Shown here: positions 52,584-64,000 of the stretch, one piece after another
Layout: every line of letters begins with the position of its first letter
Position numbering within the stretch: the first letter of the stretch is position 1
Assembly (NCBI RefSeq): GCF_027579695.1
Contig: NC_083577.1
Span: 66,235,741-66,299,740, forward strand
Length of the DNA stretch: 64,000 bases
Reading direction: 5' to 3'
From: Neoarius graeffei
Taxonomy: Eukaryota; Chordata; Actinopteri; Siluriformes; Ariidae
The notes under the pieces: generated by a model
The model's database searches: none
Seen by the model: the letters and a program-made list of their open reading frames with translations, nothing else
What the model was told of the DNA's origin: nothing
Translations under genes and position numbers: made by a program

Positions 52584-52775
52584 TACATGGGGGAAGCCAT
52601 GGCCTAGGGGTTAGAGAAGTAGCTTCGGGACCAAAAGGTCGCCTAACAGGAATGGACGAAGTGCCCTTGAACACAGCACCTAACTCCCAACTACTCCCTG
52701 GCTGGGTTGTATCAGGGTCCTGTTGTACATCGCTCTGGATAAGAGCGTCTGCTAAATGCCTGGAATGTAATGTAT
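52584..52775 (+). mobile_element. tRNA-derived SINE, second family
   Basis: GGGGGAAGCCATGGCCTAGG is A-box-like, and the body GAAGTGCCCTTGAACACAGC and tail CTCTGGATAAGAGCGTCTGC match the copy at 11865. Confidence 0.75.
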
Positions 52776-53111
52776 ATTTAAAATACGCTCATACGATAAC
52801 AGTGCATCGGAATACTCTTGCCAGATTGACACGGTAAATATGCAAATTGTCTAGTCTAAACTCAGAAATCTAAAATTTTGAACTTTGATGCCTGTCCTCA
52901 AAATATTTCAAAACACCTCCTAAGTGTAATTTAAAAAATAATTGTGAAAAAAGCTTTAAATATCCCAAATCACAACTTTTCAGGAGATATGATCATAGTG
53001 GTTCACACATTTCTTACAAATTCAGCAACCCTGTGATGTGCATCGGATGGTGCCAAGCCTGGCACACTGCACATTAGCTGTAAATAAAAATAAAATAGGA
53101 GTATTTTTCTG
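52776..53111. other. Non-coding, nothing recognised
   Basis: No exon or repeat end was recognised. Confidence 0.35.
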
Positions 53112-54312
53112 TCCACCAGAACAGGGATTTTCAAACTTTTTAACTGTAAAATTAATTCACGGACCCCTCGGTACAGATTTATTTTATGAACATAATCCAA
53201 CCATTCAAATATCAGGCTCATTATTTAAATGTGTGCAATTAATTTCTTCTTTTTTTTTTGGCTATTAACTGGAGACATTTTAAATGGAGTGCATTTTAGT
53301 GGAAAGTTTAGTTTCGTAACTGTCCACTAATAAAACACATTAGATTCAAGTTGATATTATTTATAGGCCTACTTGTTTTTGAGTTATTGAGGTGTAGCTT
53401 AAAACCATTATTTTCAGTCAAATAGGCTAATAAGTATAAAAACTCAATGAGAAGTTAAAGGAACAGTCCACCGTACTTCCATAATGAAATATGCTCTTAT
53501 CTGAATTGAGACGAGCTGCTCCGTACCTCTCCGAGCTTTGCGCGACCTCCCAGTCAGTCAGACGCAGTCAGACACGCTGTCACTCCTGTTAGCAATGTAG
53601 CTAGGCTCAGTATGGCCAATGGTATTTTTTGGGGCTGTAGTTAGATGCGACCAAACTCTTCCGCGTTTTTCCTGTTTACATAGGTTTATATGACCAGTGA
53701 TATGAAACAAGTTCAGTTACACAAATTGAAACGTAGCGATTTTCTATGCTATGGAAAGTCTGCACTATAATGACAGGCGTACTAACACCTTCTGCGCGCT
53801 TCGGCAGCGCATTGATATCTGAGCTCCGTATCAATGCGCTGTCGAAACGCACAGAAGGTGTTAGTATGCCTGTCATTATAGTGCGGACTTTCCATAGCAT
53901 AGAAAATCGCTACGTTTCAATTTGTGTAACTGAACTTGTTTCATATCACTGGTCATATAAACCTATGTAAACAGGAAAAACGCGGAAGAGTTTGGTCGCA
54001 TCTAACTACAGCCCCAAAAAATACCATTGGCCATGCTGAGCCTAGCTACATTGCTAACAGGAGTGACAGCGCGTCTGACTGTGTCTGACTGACTGGGAGG
54101 TCGCGCAAAGCTCGGACAGGTACGGAGCAGCTCGTCTCAATTCAGATAAGAGCATATTTCATTATGGAAGTATGGTGGACTGTTCCTTTAAAGCTATGAT
54201 GATGCTGGGTTGTCATTTTGATCATTGATAATATTAAAAAAAAAAATTACAGACTCTCTGTCTATGCTTCACAGAGCTTTGGGGGTACCCAGACCCCTTT
54301 TTGAGAACCACT
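53112..54312. mobile_element. hAT-like relic containing the third near-palindrome
   Basis: CAGGGATTTTCAAACTTTTT at the left and the inverse of CAGTGGTTCTCAAAAAGGGG at the right are hAT-type ends. The flanking 8-mers agree poorly, so the copy is old. The TTAA element at 53455-54191 lies inside. Confidence 0.62.
53455..54191. mobile_element. TTAA-flanked near-palindromic element, copy 3
   Basis: TTAA at 53455-53458 and 54188-54191 bound the same inverted halves as copies 1 and 2. The core reads GATATCTGAGCTCCGTATC. Confidence 0.92.
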
Positions 54313-55149
54313 GCTGTAAAATGCACTGGATGTGGTCCAGTCATGGCTGAAGCGTAAACATAAAGACAAACCAGAACGCTCTCCATCCTCCCATACAGCA
54401 CAACAATATTTCTGAACAAAAATCCACAGCCTGGTTTTTAGCAAACAGATATAATAAAACATCACACTAAATTCATCATAGCATTGTTAATGTACTTGCA
54501 TGTCATCATTCAAATGCAAATTTAAACGTTTCAACCTTTCCACATAATCATAGATGATTTCAGAGCGGATGAGGCGCTGGTGTTGACAGTGCTGCCTGCA
54601 CTGCCTAATAGCCCATGATGGCGTTCTGTCTGCCTAACACTCGACAGGCGAAAGAGACAAGTGTTTCACATTTGGCATTTTCTTATGCAAAGCAATAATT
54701 CATGGGGTCTCGGGCATATGCGCAGCGCCATTGTTCTGTCCAAATGATGCTCATTAAGGCATGACACCAGAGGCCAAAAGACTGACGAGCCAGTGGAGAG
54801 CTCTAAAGCACACTAAGCACATCCACAGTCACTGGAAAGGCTTGCTTCAGTACAGAGAGATTCAACTTAAAACAGTATTTGTCTCTCTCACTCACAAACA
54901 AACATAAAGCAACATGATGAGGCTTTTTTTAAATCAATAAAATAGAAGAATGAACCAGTGTGGACAAATACAAGTCTGCATGAGTATGTGTGAAGGATTT
55001 CAACTTTAGCTTGGAAATATCTTAAAATCTAATGACACACGAGACAGGGCGTATGTGTCACAGGGAGTCCAGATGATTCTGGATTAAATCCTCTCAGTGT
55101 AAGACTGATGGTTGAACTGGATCAGACTGGCAGTGTGAGTATCAGGACA
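54313..55149. other. Non-coding, nothing recognised
   Basis: Unique-looking sequence, possibly regulatory, with no nameable feature. Confidence 0.35.
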
Positions 55150-55430
55150 TATTTACATTTCTTCGTTTTGTAGATGCTTTTATCCAAGGCGACTTACAAA
55201 GGAGTTACAGCCCACACATACAGACGATCAGCTGGAAGGGTCTTGCTCAAGAGCCTGGCATTTGCTTGCTGAAAATCCTGAGACGTGATCTCACAATCTT
55301 CAGACCTAAGGTGAGGGTAGCACTGGGGTTATGGTTGGGCTAGAGTTAGGGCTTACCTAAGGTTTAGGTCTAAGGGTTTGGGAACCTTAACTGCTCAGCT
55401 ACCACTGTCCTGGTGTAAGGGTGTTACATT
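55150..55430 (+). mobile_element. Common fish SINE-like repeat
   Basis: GTAGATGCTTTTATCCAAGG and CGACTTACAAAGGAGTTACA, with GGGAACCTTAACTGCTCAGC near the end, are pieces of a widespread fish repeat. The ends are not clear. Confidence 0.6.
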
Positions 55431-56677
55431 TGGTCTGTGGATTCCCCCTCTCTATTTTTCTCTGCCCCTTACACAGTCCCCGTCTCTCTCGTGCACACAC
55501 AATCTCTCTAGAGATCACTTACACACTTCAAAAGAGAGGAGCCCAAGACTGTGCTCTTTCTGCTTAAAGCACCATTGACCAAACCCTATTTTGTCCCCAG
55601 AAGGCTTGGTCCCAGAGATGGAGCTAAAGAATCAAGCCAACCTGCTAGCTCAAAGGGGGTACCAAGATTCTCTGGCTCCACAAAACCACCCTCATTAGTA
55701 AGCTTCAGAAAACCACCCAAGCCTGTTGGCTATGGACAACCACCCAAGCTGATCGCCCAACCCTCTGGCTCCTCAGAAATAAAGGGACTTTCTGGAACCA
55801 CCCTGAAAAGTAAGTTCTGGAGAACCAGCCAAACCTGTTGGCTCCGGAAAATTACCCAAATCTGGCAACGACTCCAATGACTCAACTGGCTATCACTAGA
55901 AAACCAGCCTGACTCATGAGCTCAAGAAAGCAGACTGAGCAGTACACACCCTTAACTGCTGGCTCTAGGCAACTATCTTGAGCTTCTGTTAGAGGTGTGC
56001 ATGGGTCTGTTTTTTTTTAAGTCCCTTTCCCATTCACTCCTAAAGGAATTGTGAGCAATTCCTCCTGCTCCAACAGACACCCTGACCAATCTCACCCATT
56101 TCCAAAGAAGGTTTGAGCAATCCAGCCTGCTTCTGCAGTTATTATTTTTGTCAAACCTGCCTGTGATATTTTCTAACAGATTTATCTGGTTATATTTCCC
56201 AAATTAAAAACAAATTAGTGATTTAAAAGTACTGTGGCCCTGGCTAAGCAAACTAGTTACTGAAGTTACTTGAATAACCCCAGTGAACATCTCACAGTGC
56301 CAAGTGAGCAGTGTGACAAATCCAATATGCTAACTTGTGAATGGACTTGGCCTTTGTCTTACAAATTTCATATCTGTCCACCTACTCTTGCCTGCATGGG
56401 AAAAAAAAAAAACCACTTTCTACAACTTTTTTGCTGGTTCCCATAGGATCCCAGGCCCAATGCATACCAACCAACCTGCTGGCTCGAGAGAACTAAACTA
56501 TTCCTCCACATCCACAGAATGACGACAGCCAATTATCTTCAAATAATGGTATGGAAAATGCAAAATAAAAAAAGCAGTGATTTCTAAATTTACTTTGAAT
56601 TGTATTTCACTGCAGATGGTATGATCCCAAGATATTTCATGCTTTGTCTGATCAACTTCGTTTCATTTGTTCATATA
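55431..56677. other. Non-coding, includes a degenerate CT-GGCTC/ACCACCC repeat
   Basis: Around 55665-55860 words such as CTCTGGCTCC and AACCACCCAAGC recur with roughly 27-35 bp spacing, and the block appears twice. The 55551-55880 frame over it starts with GTG, not ATG, and shows no domain, so no gene is called. Confidence 0.4.
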
Positions 56678-58297
56678 CAGTGCCTTGCAGAAGTATTCAT
56701 CCCCCTTGGTGTTTGTCCTGTTTTGTTGCATTACAAGCTGGAATTAAAATGGATTTGGGGGGGGGTTAGCACATTTGATTTGCACAACATGCCTACCTCT
56801 TTAAAGGTGCAATTTTTTTTTTTTTATTGTGACACAAACAATAATTAAGATGAAAAAACAGAAATCTGGAGTGTGTATAAGTATCCCCCCCAAAAAAAAA
56901 GTCAATATTTTATAGAGCCATCTTTTGCTACAATTACAGCTGCAAGTCTCTTGGGGTATGTCTCTATTAGCTTAGCACATCTAGCCACTGGGATTTTTGC
57001 CCAGTCCTCAAGGCAAAACTGCTCTAACTCCTTCAAGTTAGATGGGTTGCGTTGGTGGACAGCAATCTTCAAGTTATGCCACAGATTCTCAATTGGATTG
57101 AGGTCTGGGCTTTGACTAGGCCATTCCAAGACATTTAAATGTTTACCTTTAAACCACTCCAATGTAGTTTTAGCAGTATGTTTAGGGTCATTGTCCTGCT
57201 AGACCATGAACCTTCATCCCAGTCTCAAACCTCTGGCTGACTCAAACAGGCTTTCCTCCAGAATTGCCCTGTATTTAGTGACATCCATCTTTCCTTCACT
57301 CCTGACCAGTTTTCCTGTCCCTGCAGATGAAAAACATCCCCACAGCATGATGCTGCCATCACCATGCTTCATTGTAGGGATGGTGTTCTCAGGGTGTTGG
57401 GTTTGCACCACACATGGCATTTCCCATGATGGCCAAAAAGCTCAATTTTTGTCTCATTTGACCAGAGAATCTTCTTCCATATGTTTGGGGAGTCTGCCAC
57501 ATGCTGTTGGGCAAACTCTAAACGTGATTTTTTAAGCAATGACTTTTTTTTCTGGCCACTCTTCCATAAAGCCCCACTCTGTGGAGTGTACAGCTTAAAG
57601 TGGTCCTATGGACAGATACTCCCATCTCCACTGTGGATCTCTGCAGCTCCCTCAGCGTTATCTTTGGGGTCTTTGCTGCATCTCTGATCAATGCCCTCTT
57701 TACCCGGTCTATGAGTTTTGGTGGGCAGCCTTCTCTTGTCAGGTTTGTAGTGGTGCCATATTCTTTCCATTTTGCTATAATGGATTTAATGGCACTCCCT
57801 GGGATATTAAAAGTTTGGGATTTTTTTTATAACCCAACCCTGATCTATACTTCTCCACAACTTTGTCTCTGACCTGTTTGGAGTGCTCTTTGGTTTTCAT
57901 GTTGCTTGCTTAGTAGTGTAGCAGAGTCAGGGTCCTTCCAGAACAGGTTGATTTATACAGACATCATGTGACCGATCATGTGACACTTTGATTGCACACA
58001 GGTGGATCTTAATCAACTAATTATGTGACTTATGAAGTGAATTGGTAGGACCAGCTCTTATTTAGGGGTTTCATACGAAAGGGGGTGAATACTTATGCAC
58101 ACTCCAGACTTCTGTTTTTTCATCTTAATTATTGTTTGTGTCACAATAAAAAAAAACCAACGTGCACCTTTAAAGTGGTAGGTATGTTGTGCAAATCAAA
58201 TGGTGCTAACCCTCCAAAAAAGCCATTTTAATTCCAGCTTGTAATACAACAAAACAGGACAAACACCAAGGGAGATGAATACTTCTGCAAGGCACTG
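56678..58297 (-). mobile_element. Tc1-like transposon with ~215-bp terminal inverted repeats
   Basis: CAGTGCCTTGCAGAAGTATT and its inverse are the ends, flanked by TA (56676-56677, 58298-58299). The inverted repeats extend to about 56893 and from about 58082. Confidence 0.92.
56902..57900 (-). pseudogene. Tc1-type transposase, inactivated
   Basis: The ATG at 57900 begins MKTKEHSKQVRDKVVEKYRS, the DNA-binding start. The frame shifts in an A-run near 57817-57824. A GDGSIMLWGCFSSAGTG block is at 57214-57420, and the [19 protein letters not shown] block with the catalytic Glu is at 56902-57162. Breaks near 57200 remove the second Asp block from the open frame. Confidence 0.85.
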
Positions 58298-58618
58298 TAC
58301 ATCCATTCCTGCACTTCAGGCCTGCAACACATTCCAAAAAAAAAAAAAAGGTTGGGACGGAGGCAATTTAGGGCTCATGGTGAGGAAAAACAATTAAATA
58401 ATGATGTGATTTGAAACAGGTGATGTCAACAGGTGACTGTAATGATGATTTGGTACAAAATCAGCATCCAAGAAAGGCCTAGTCTTTGAGCAGCAAAGCT
58501 GGGCCGAGGATCTCCAGTTTGTCAACAAATGTGTGAGAAAATTATTGAAAGATTTAAAAACAATGTTGTTCAAAGAAGGATACAAAGGAGTTTGGATATT
58601 TCACCCTCTGTGCTGCAT

Positions 58619-59268
58619 AACGTCAGGGTTTTTTCTAGAAAAATTTAGTATGAGGGCGCTCACCATGGCGAGGGAGCGAAGCGGGGGGGGGTGGTGCCGG
58701 TTGTCCCCCCCCGCCGTGCAAAGCCTTTGAAAAATGCTCCAATGGGACATTCTGAGGCTATCTGAGAGGGAAATTGTAACAAATTGTCTGTCAACATTGA
58801 AAAAGAAAGTAGTAATCTTCTTCTGCCCTGGACAGTCTTTGGCTTTCTTCCATTTCGTGCCGCGGGATGACATCTTTAAATGCCCAAATGTCAACAAAAA
58901 CAACTCGCGAACTACTTCTGTCAAAAGCTCCCGCGCCGGTGGGTGAAAGGTCATTCAGTCTCGAGAAATCTCGCTCTACAAGTCAGCTGACCTTGTATGT
59001 AACCCATGTCAAATCTCGCGAGAGCAGCCGCGACAAGTAAACAACTAAACAACATGGCGCCTCAGTCTGGAAAACGCCAATTCGGATTGTTTTTGCACCG
59101 TCTGGCGGTGTATCTACTATGATTGGAATATTTTTGGAGCAATTATAACGTATTTGATGATCAGACACATTGTCACAGTGTTGCTGGGATGTTTTCACGG
59201 AGTCGGTAAGGGGGCGCACGCCGAGAGTAAGAGGGTGCAGCGCCCCTGTTCCCCCGTTTAGACGAAAG
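58619..59268. mobile_element. GC-rich MITE with a TCTCGCGAGA promoter-like motif
   Basis: CAGGGTTTTTTCTAGAAAAA at the left and the inverse of CAGGCTTTCGTCTAAACGGG at the right are imperfect inverted ends. TCTCGCGAGA lies at 59014-59023. An ATG at 59054 begins MAPQSGKRQFGLFLHRLAVY and ends after 22 codons. The target duplication is unclear. Confidence 0.6.
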
Positions 59269-59289
59269 CCTGAACATCATTAAGCATTT

Positions 59290-60130
59290 CAAGGAATCTG
59301 GAGGAATTTCAGTCTGTAAAGGGCAAGTGTGCAAGCCTAAGCTGAACACCCGTGAGCTCCGATCCCTCAGACGGCGCTGCATCAAGAACCGTCATTCATC
59401 TACAGCTGATATAACCACATGGGCTCAGGATTACTTTGGCAAACCTTTATCAAGCTCTACAATACTGAGTTACATCCACAACTGCCAGATAAACTTTACT
59501 AGGCAAAAAGGAAGCCTTATATTCACTGTGTCCTGAACTACCATTTACTTCTCTGGGCTCTGAGGCATCTGGGATGGACCGTCACACAACGGAACCGTGT
59601 ATTGTGGTCAGACGAATCAATATTTCATGTCTTTTTGAAAGAAATGGACACTGTGTGCTCAAAGACAAAAAGGACCATCCAGACTGCTACCAGCAACAAG
59701 TCCAAAAGCCAGGGTCTGTCATGGTATGGGGTTGTGTCAGTACCCTTGGCAAAGGTAACTTGCACTTCTGTGATAGCAACATTAATGCAGAAAAGTACAT
59801 TCTGATTTTGGAGCAACATATGCTGCCTTCAAGACGACATCTTTTCCAGGGAGAATTCAACAAGTCAATGCAAAACCACATTCTGCACACATTACAAAGG
59901 CGTGGCTGTGGAAGAAGAGGGTGCCTGTCCCCTCTGTCCCAATACAGAATGTGTGGCGAATTTTGAAATGAAAAATATGACAATGATGGCCCCATACTGC
60001 TGCACACCTTAAGGCTTGTTTGCAGAAAGAATGGGAAAAAATAACACCTGATACACTTCATCACTTGGTGTCTTCATTCCCTAAACGTCTTTTAAGTGTT
60101 GTGAGAAAGAATGACAACATTACAAAGTAG
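59290..60130 (+). pseudogene. Tc1-type transposase, inactivated
   Basis: The frame at 59327-59536 has RRRCIKNRHSSTADITTWAQ, a helix-turn-helix-side block. Then LWSDES-type sequence (59600) carries the first Asp, and KPGSVMVWGCVSTLGKGNLH follows. Later blocks are shifted and contain stops. The 5' start was displaced by the MITE. Confidence 0.78.
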
Positions 60131-60172
60131 TAACTGCTTTACAGTCCCAACTTTTTTTGAAATATGTTGAAA

Positions 60173-61016
60173 TAATCAAAACATTGAGATGTGTTTATAT
60201 GAAAAAAAAATTATGAGATAAAACAGCAAATAACATACTGTTGTATTGTTTTGCGTGAAATGCAGGTCAAATATTATGAAGAAATCATTTTCAATTTTAA
60301 TTTCAACTTCAACATACTGTCCCAACTTTTTTCTGATTTCGGTTTGTAGTTTGCACTGGAGAATCAATATTGTCTGTTGGCTCAAGAGAAAATCACACGG
60401 ACCCACCAAAAGAAAATAAACAAAACGTGGCATGACCCAGGGGATCATGAAAGCTGTGAAACAGGGAAGAATTTACATTGAGCAGATTTATCTGATGATC
60501 TTATCCACCCCAAAACAGACAAGGAAACATGTGATACAAGCACAGGTATAAACATGGATGTGTGGTTGTGGCCGCACTTCTCTGAAAATAAAGACAGTAG
60601 GCAGTCATTTAAATTACAAACCAATAGACCTGGTCAATTGCAAATGAGCACATTACCTCGTTCAGTGGTCCGATTCAGGTCTGTGATTACTTCACACTCA
60701 CCCTCCATTACACACACCACAACAAAAGTGATTGTGAAGTGGAAAAATAAACTCTGCATGGGATAATCCGATTCCTGTTAACATGTTGTTGATGTAATTA
60801 ATAAAACCATTCAAGCACTGCTGTGCTGTTTGTGCAAATTTCTGTTTACAGAAGAATAAAAAGCAAAGCCTCCACTCTACACGGGTGGTTTCAGCTGAAC
60901 TACTTCTGATTAGATAAAAGGTGCACTTGAACACAAGTCAAACATTTAGCTCTGACCAACTGTGAGAAAAGGCACCTCTTGAAAAATTAGATACATCACA
61001 GAGATTTTATATACAT
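60173..61016. other. Non-coding, nothing recognised apart from an end-like word
   Basis: CTGTCCCAACTTTTTTCTGA near 60316 may be a second end of the preceding Tc1 family. The rest is unassigned. Confidence 0.35.
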
Positions 61017-61144
61017 GCCCTGCGATAACCTGGCGACTTGTCCAGGGTGTACCCCGCCTCTCGCCCATAGTCAGCTGGGATAGGCTCCAGCTTTGCCTGC
61101 GACCCAGTAGAACAGGATAAGCGGCTACAGATAATGGATGGATG
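61017..61144 (+). mobile_element. SINE fragment, 3' half
   Basis: GCGACTTGTCCAGGGTGTAC through the ATAATGGATGGA tail; the tRNA head is absent. It replaces the left tip of the following MITE. Confidence 0.88.
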
Positions 61145-61653
61145 TAAAGAAATGATGTAGACCAAAAAAAAATAATAATAATGAAGTGAAATGTTTCAAT
61201 ATTAAAGAAATACAATAAACAGCAGTAAGCCATAATAAATTAAACAAAGTCAGTATTTTGTGTGAGACGACCCTTTGCTTTACAAAATTAATAGTCTCAG
61301 GTACAGTTAATGCAGTTTTATAAGGAAATGAGCTGTAGGTTTTACTGAGCATCTTACAGAACCAGCCACAGTTCTTCTGGACACTTTGACTGTCACACTC
61401 GCTTCTTCATTTTGCACCAAAACCCAGCAGCCTTCATTATGTTTTCATTTTTAATCTGAAAAGTCCTCTCTTATGTAATATGCTGCTGAGATACAAACAT
61501 TTTTTATTCTGTAACATTTAATTTTGTGCTGGAAAACGAACGTTTGGACTAAAATGTTTTTGTACTGACTCGATCATGCAGAAGTCATAAAATAGAAATC
61601 TATAGCAAAGTTCGTATGAAAAAAATAGGGCGCCTAAGAACTTTGCACAGTAC

Positions 61654-61655
<2 letters not shown>
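61145..61655. mobile_element. Tc1-type MITE, copy 3, left tip missing
   Basis: The interior matches 7552-8044 and the right end matches CAGTACTGTGCAAAG-type ends. It abuts the TA run at 61657. Confidence 0.85.

Positions 61656-61656
<1 letters not shown>

Positions 61657-61712
<56 letters not shown>
61657..61712. repeat. (TA)n microsatellite
   Basis: About 27 TA units following the MITE. Confidence 0.95.
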
Positions 61713-61716
<4 letters not shown>

Positions 61717-61732
61717 TGATATTGTGTATACT

Positions 61733-62364
61733 GCGAGTTGGCCTAATGGTTAGCCTCTCAATTGGGAGATCGTGAGTTCTATTCATGGTCGGGTCATACC
61801 AAAGACCATCATAAAAACGGTACCTGCTGCTGTCTGGCAAGGCATGCTGCAATACAGATTAGGGATGTTAACCGATGACTGGTTGACCGAATCAACGTCA
61901 ACCGGTTAATTTTTTTTTTGGTTGTCGGTTAAAAAAAAATATCAATCGTTTTGAAGCTGCTGATTTTGGAGCGGAGAACCTGGAATTCTGTGTTGTAAAC
62001 GCTTGGGGCATGCCATGCGGTGTAAGGACGGCAGCTGACAAATCAGAAACACCCATTCAGTCATGTCCCGCCCTCCCGCCCCAGTTGAAAACAGCTGCCA
62101 CTCGGCGAAAGAAAAGTGTAGACACAGGCTTTTTAGCTTACAAATTACTCATAGGTTAACCGACTTTAACCGGCTAATGAGGCTCGGTGGTCGGTCAAGA
62201 TTTTTTTTAGTTTTCGCCATCCCTAATACAGATGCAAGTGGGGAGTCAAACTCTTGTGGTTACCAGAGGACTAGCCCCCCACTGTAACCCTAGCTATGTG
62301 AGAGGCTGAGGGAAACGGAGATTGGTGCCGCCCTATGCGCCACATGGTGTGGGAAGGGACTTTA
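61733..62364 (+). mobile_element. tRNA-derived SINE split by a hAT MITE
   Basis: TGGCCTAATGG fits the A-box consensus and GTGAGTTCTATTC approaches a B box. The body after the insertion (62226-62364) is shared with 11455-11560 but lacks the 5S-like segment. Confidence 0.8.
61860..62225. mobile_element. hAT MITE with 8-bp target duplication
   Basis: TAGGGATG and CATCCCTA ends with ATACAGAT repeated perfectly at 61852-61859 and 62226-62233. Confidence 0.92.
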
Positions 62365-62370
62365 ATATAT

Positions 62371-62734
62371 CATCTCATTATCTCTAGCTGCTTTATCCTT
62401 CTACAGGGTCGCAGGCAAGCTGGAGCCTATCCCAGCTGACTACGGGCGAAAGGCGGGGTACACCCTGGACAAGTCGCCAGGTCATCACAGGGCTGACACA
62501 TAGACACAGACAACCATTCACATTCACACCTACGGTCAATTTAGAGTCACCAGTTAACCTAACCTGCATGTCTTTGGACTGTGGGGGAAACCGGAGCACC
62601 CGGAGGAAACCCACGCGGACACGGGGAGAACATGCAAACTCCACACAGAAAGGCCCTCGCCGGCCCCGGGACTCGAACCCAGGACCTTCTTACTGTGAGG
62701 CGACAGCGCTAACCACTACACCACCGTGCCACCC
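62371..62734 (-). mobile_element. tRNA-derived SINE
   Basis: A full minus-strand copy from CATCTCATTATCTCTAG to the tRNA-like head; flanking TATAT on both sides may be the target duplication. Confidence 0.88.
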
Positions 62735-62740
62735 TATATA

Positions 62741-64000
62741 CAGTGGTGCTTGAAAGTTTGTGAACCCTTTAGAATTTTCTATATTTCTGCATAAATATGA
62801 CCTAAAACATCATCAGATTTTCACACAAGTCCTAAAAGTAGATAAAGAGAACCCAGTTAAACAAATGAGACAAAAATATTATACTTGGTCATTTATTTAC
62901 TGAGGAAAATGATCCAATATTACATATCTGTGAGTGGCAAAAGTATGTGAACCTTTGCTTTCAGTATCTGGCTCGACCCCCTTGTGCAGCAATAACTGCA
63001 ACTAAACGTTTCCGGTAACTGTTGATCAGTCCTGCACACCAGCTTGGAGGAATTTCAGCCCGTTCCTCCGTACAGAACAGCTTCAACTCTGGGATGTTGG
63101 TGGGTTTCCTCACATGAACTGCTCGCTTCAGGTCCTTCCACAACATTTCAATTGGATTAAGGTCAGGACTTTGACTTGGCCATTCCAAAACATTAACTTT
63201 ATTCTTCTTTAACCATTCTTTGGTAGAACGACTTGTGTGCTTAGGGTCGTTGTCTTGCTGCATGACCCACCTTCTCTTGAGATTCAGTTCATGGACAGAT
63301 GTCCTGACATTTTCCTTTAGAATTCGCTGGTATAATTCAGAATTCATTGTTCCATCAATGATGGCAAGCCGTCCTGGCTCAGATGCAGCAAAACAGGCCC
63401 AAACCATGATACGACCACCACCATGGTTCACAGATGGGATAGGGTTCTTATGCTGGAATGCAGTGGTTTCCTTTCTCCAAGCATAACGCTTCTCATTTGA
63501 ACCAAAAAGTTTTATTTTGGTCTCATCCGTCCACAAAACATTTTTCCCAATAGCCTTCTGGCTTGCCCATGTGATCTTTAACAAACTGCAGATGAGCAGC
63601 AATGTTCTTTTTGGAGAGCAGTGGCTTTCTTCTTGCAACCCTGCCATGCACACTATTGTTGTTCAGTGTTCTCCTGATGGTGGACTCATGAACATTAACA
63701 GTAGCCAATGTGAGAGAGGCCTTCAGTTGCTTAGAAGTTATCCTGGGGTCCTTTGTGGCCTCGCCGACTATCACACACCTTGCTCTTGGAGTGATCTTTG
63801 TTGGTTGACCACTCCTGGGGAGGGTAACAATGGTCTTGAATTTCCTCAATTTGTAAACAATCTGTCTGACTGTGGATTGGTGGAGTCCAAACTCTTTAGA
63901 GATGGCTTTGTAAGCTTTTCCAGCCTGATGAGCATCAAAAACGCTTTTTCTGAGGTCCTCAGAAACCTCCTTTGTTCATGCCATGATACACTTCCACAAA
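62741..64000 (-). mobile_element. Tc1-like transposon, cut by the window edge
   Basis: The end CAGTGGTGCTTGAAAGTTTG follows TA at 62739-62740. The transposase lies on the minus strand and the other end is beyond 64000. Confidence 0.92.
62961..63984 (-). pseudogene. Tc1-type (DD34E) transposase, nearly intact
   Basis: The ATG at 63984 is followed by a TGA as codon 3. An open frame then runs through the N-terminal helix-turn-helix (QSTVRQIVYKL) to 63523. A single frame change at about 63535-63545 joins to the open frame 62961-63653. This holds LWTDETKIKLFG (first Asp), [10 protein letters not shown] (second Asp) and [11 protein letters not shown] (Glu). Only these two breaks are seen, so it is the freshest transposase in the window. 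The enzyme would cut and paste the element at TA sites. Confidence 0.88.

Larger units (their letters stand above)
58326..60172 (+). mobile_element. Tc1/mariner-type relic (ACATTCCAAAAAAA ends), containing a MITE
   Basis: AACACATTCCAAAAAAAAAA with GGTTGGGAC at the left and GTCCCAACTTTTTTTGAAAT at the right are inverted ends. A second CTGTCCCAACTTTTTTCTGA end-like word occurs near 60318. A GC-rich MITE (58619-59268) splits the 5' part. Confidence 0.75.

Overview
This is a window of teleost fish nuclear DNA, probably from a Tc1-rich genome such as an ostariophysan (catfish-like) fish, although the species cannot be fixed from the sequence. The reasons are one vertebrate-type gene with introns, a fish tRNA-derived SINE family in several copies, many Tc1/mariner, hAT-like and Harbinger-like elements, TTAA-flanked elements, and abundant CA, TA, CT, GATA and GAAA microsatellites.

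Only one host gene is well supported: the large coding exon of fidgetin (fign), on the minus strand at 17578-19797. Its splice acceptor is at 19806/19805, and a probable 5' UTR exon ends at 20020 with a consensus donor. The reading frame is intact and predicts a 739-residue AAA ATPase of the microtubule-severing (meiotic) clade. The P-loop lysine is replaced by arginine (GPQGTGRT). About 5 kb downstream of the stop codon may be 3' UTR. The flanks look like the gene-poor, regulatory-rich surroundings expected for fidgetin.

The rest is mostly layered mobile DNA. At 1.3-6.7 kb a transposon carrying remnants of a SWIM/YqaJ-type multicopy gene is split by a Tc1 element, followed by a TTAA-flanked near-palindrome and a composite Tc1 relic. 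At 7.4-12 kb there are MITEs, SINEs and microsatellites. At 20.6-25.6 kb there are Harbinger-type and Tc1-type MITEs. At 25.6-29 kb lies low-repeat sequence that may hold conserved non-coding elements. From 29.5 to 50 kb is a dense nest that includes three notable structures: a perfect 128-bp inverted repeat enclosing a 30-bp minisatellite (34.2-34.7 kb), a ~179-bp tandem array (35.5-37.7 kb) and an 11-bp-period GAATGC array (38.5-39.2 kb). At 52-64 kb there are hAT and Tc1 relics, the third TTAA near-palindrome and a comparatively fresh Tc1 transposase running off the right edge.

Insertion order can be read at many sites from target duplications and from pairs of empty and filled copies. Apart from fign, no intact protein gene is seen. 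The transposase and transposon genes all carry stops, frameshifts or truncations, or are represented by a single exon.
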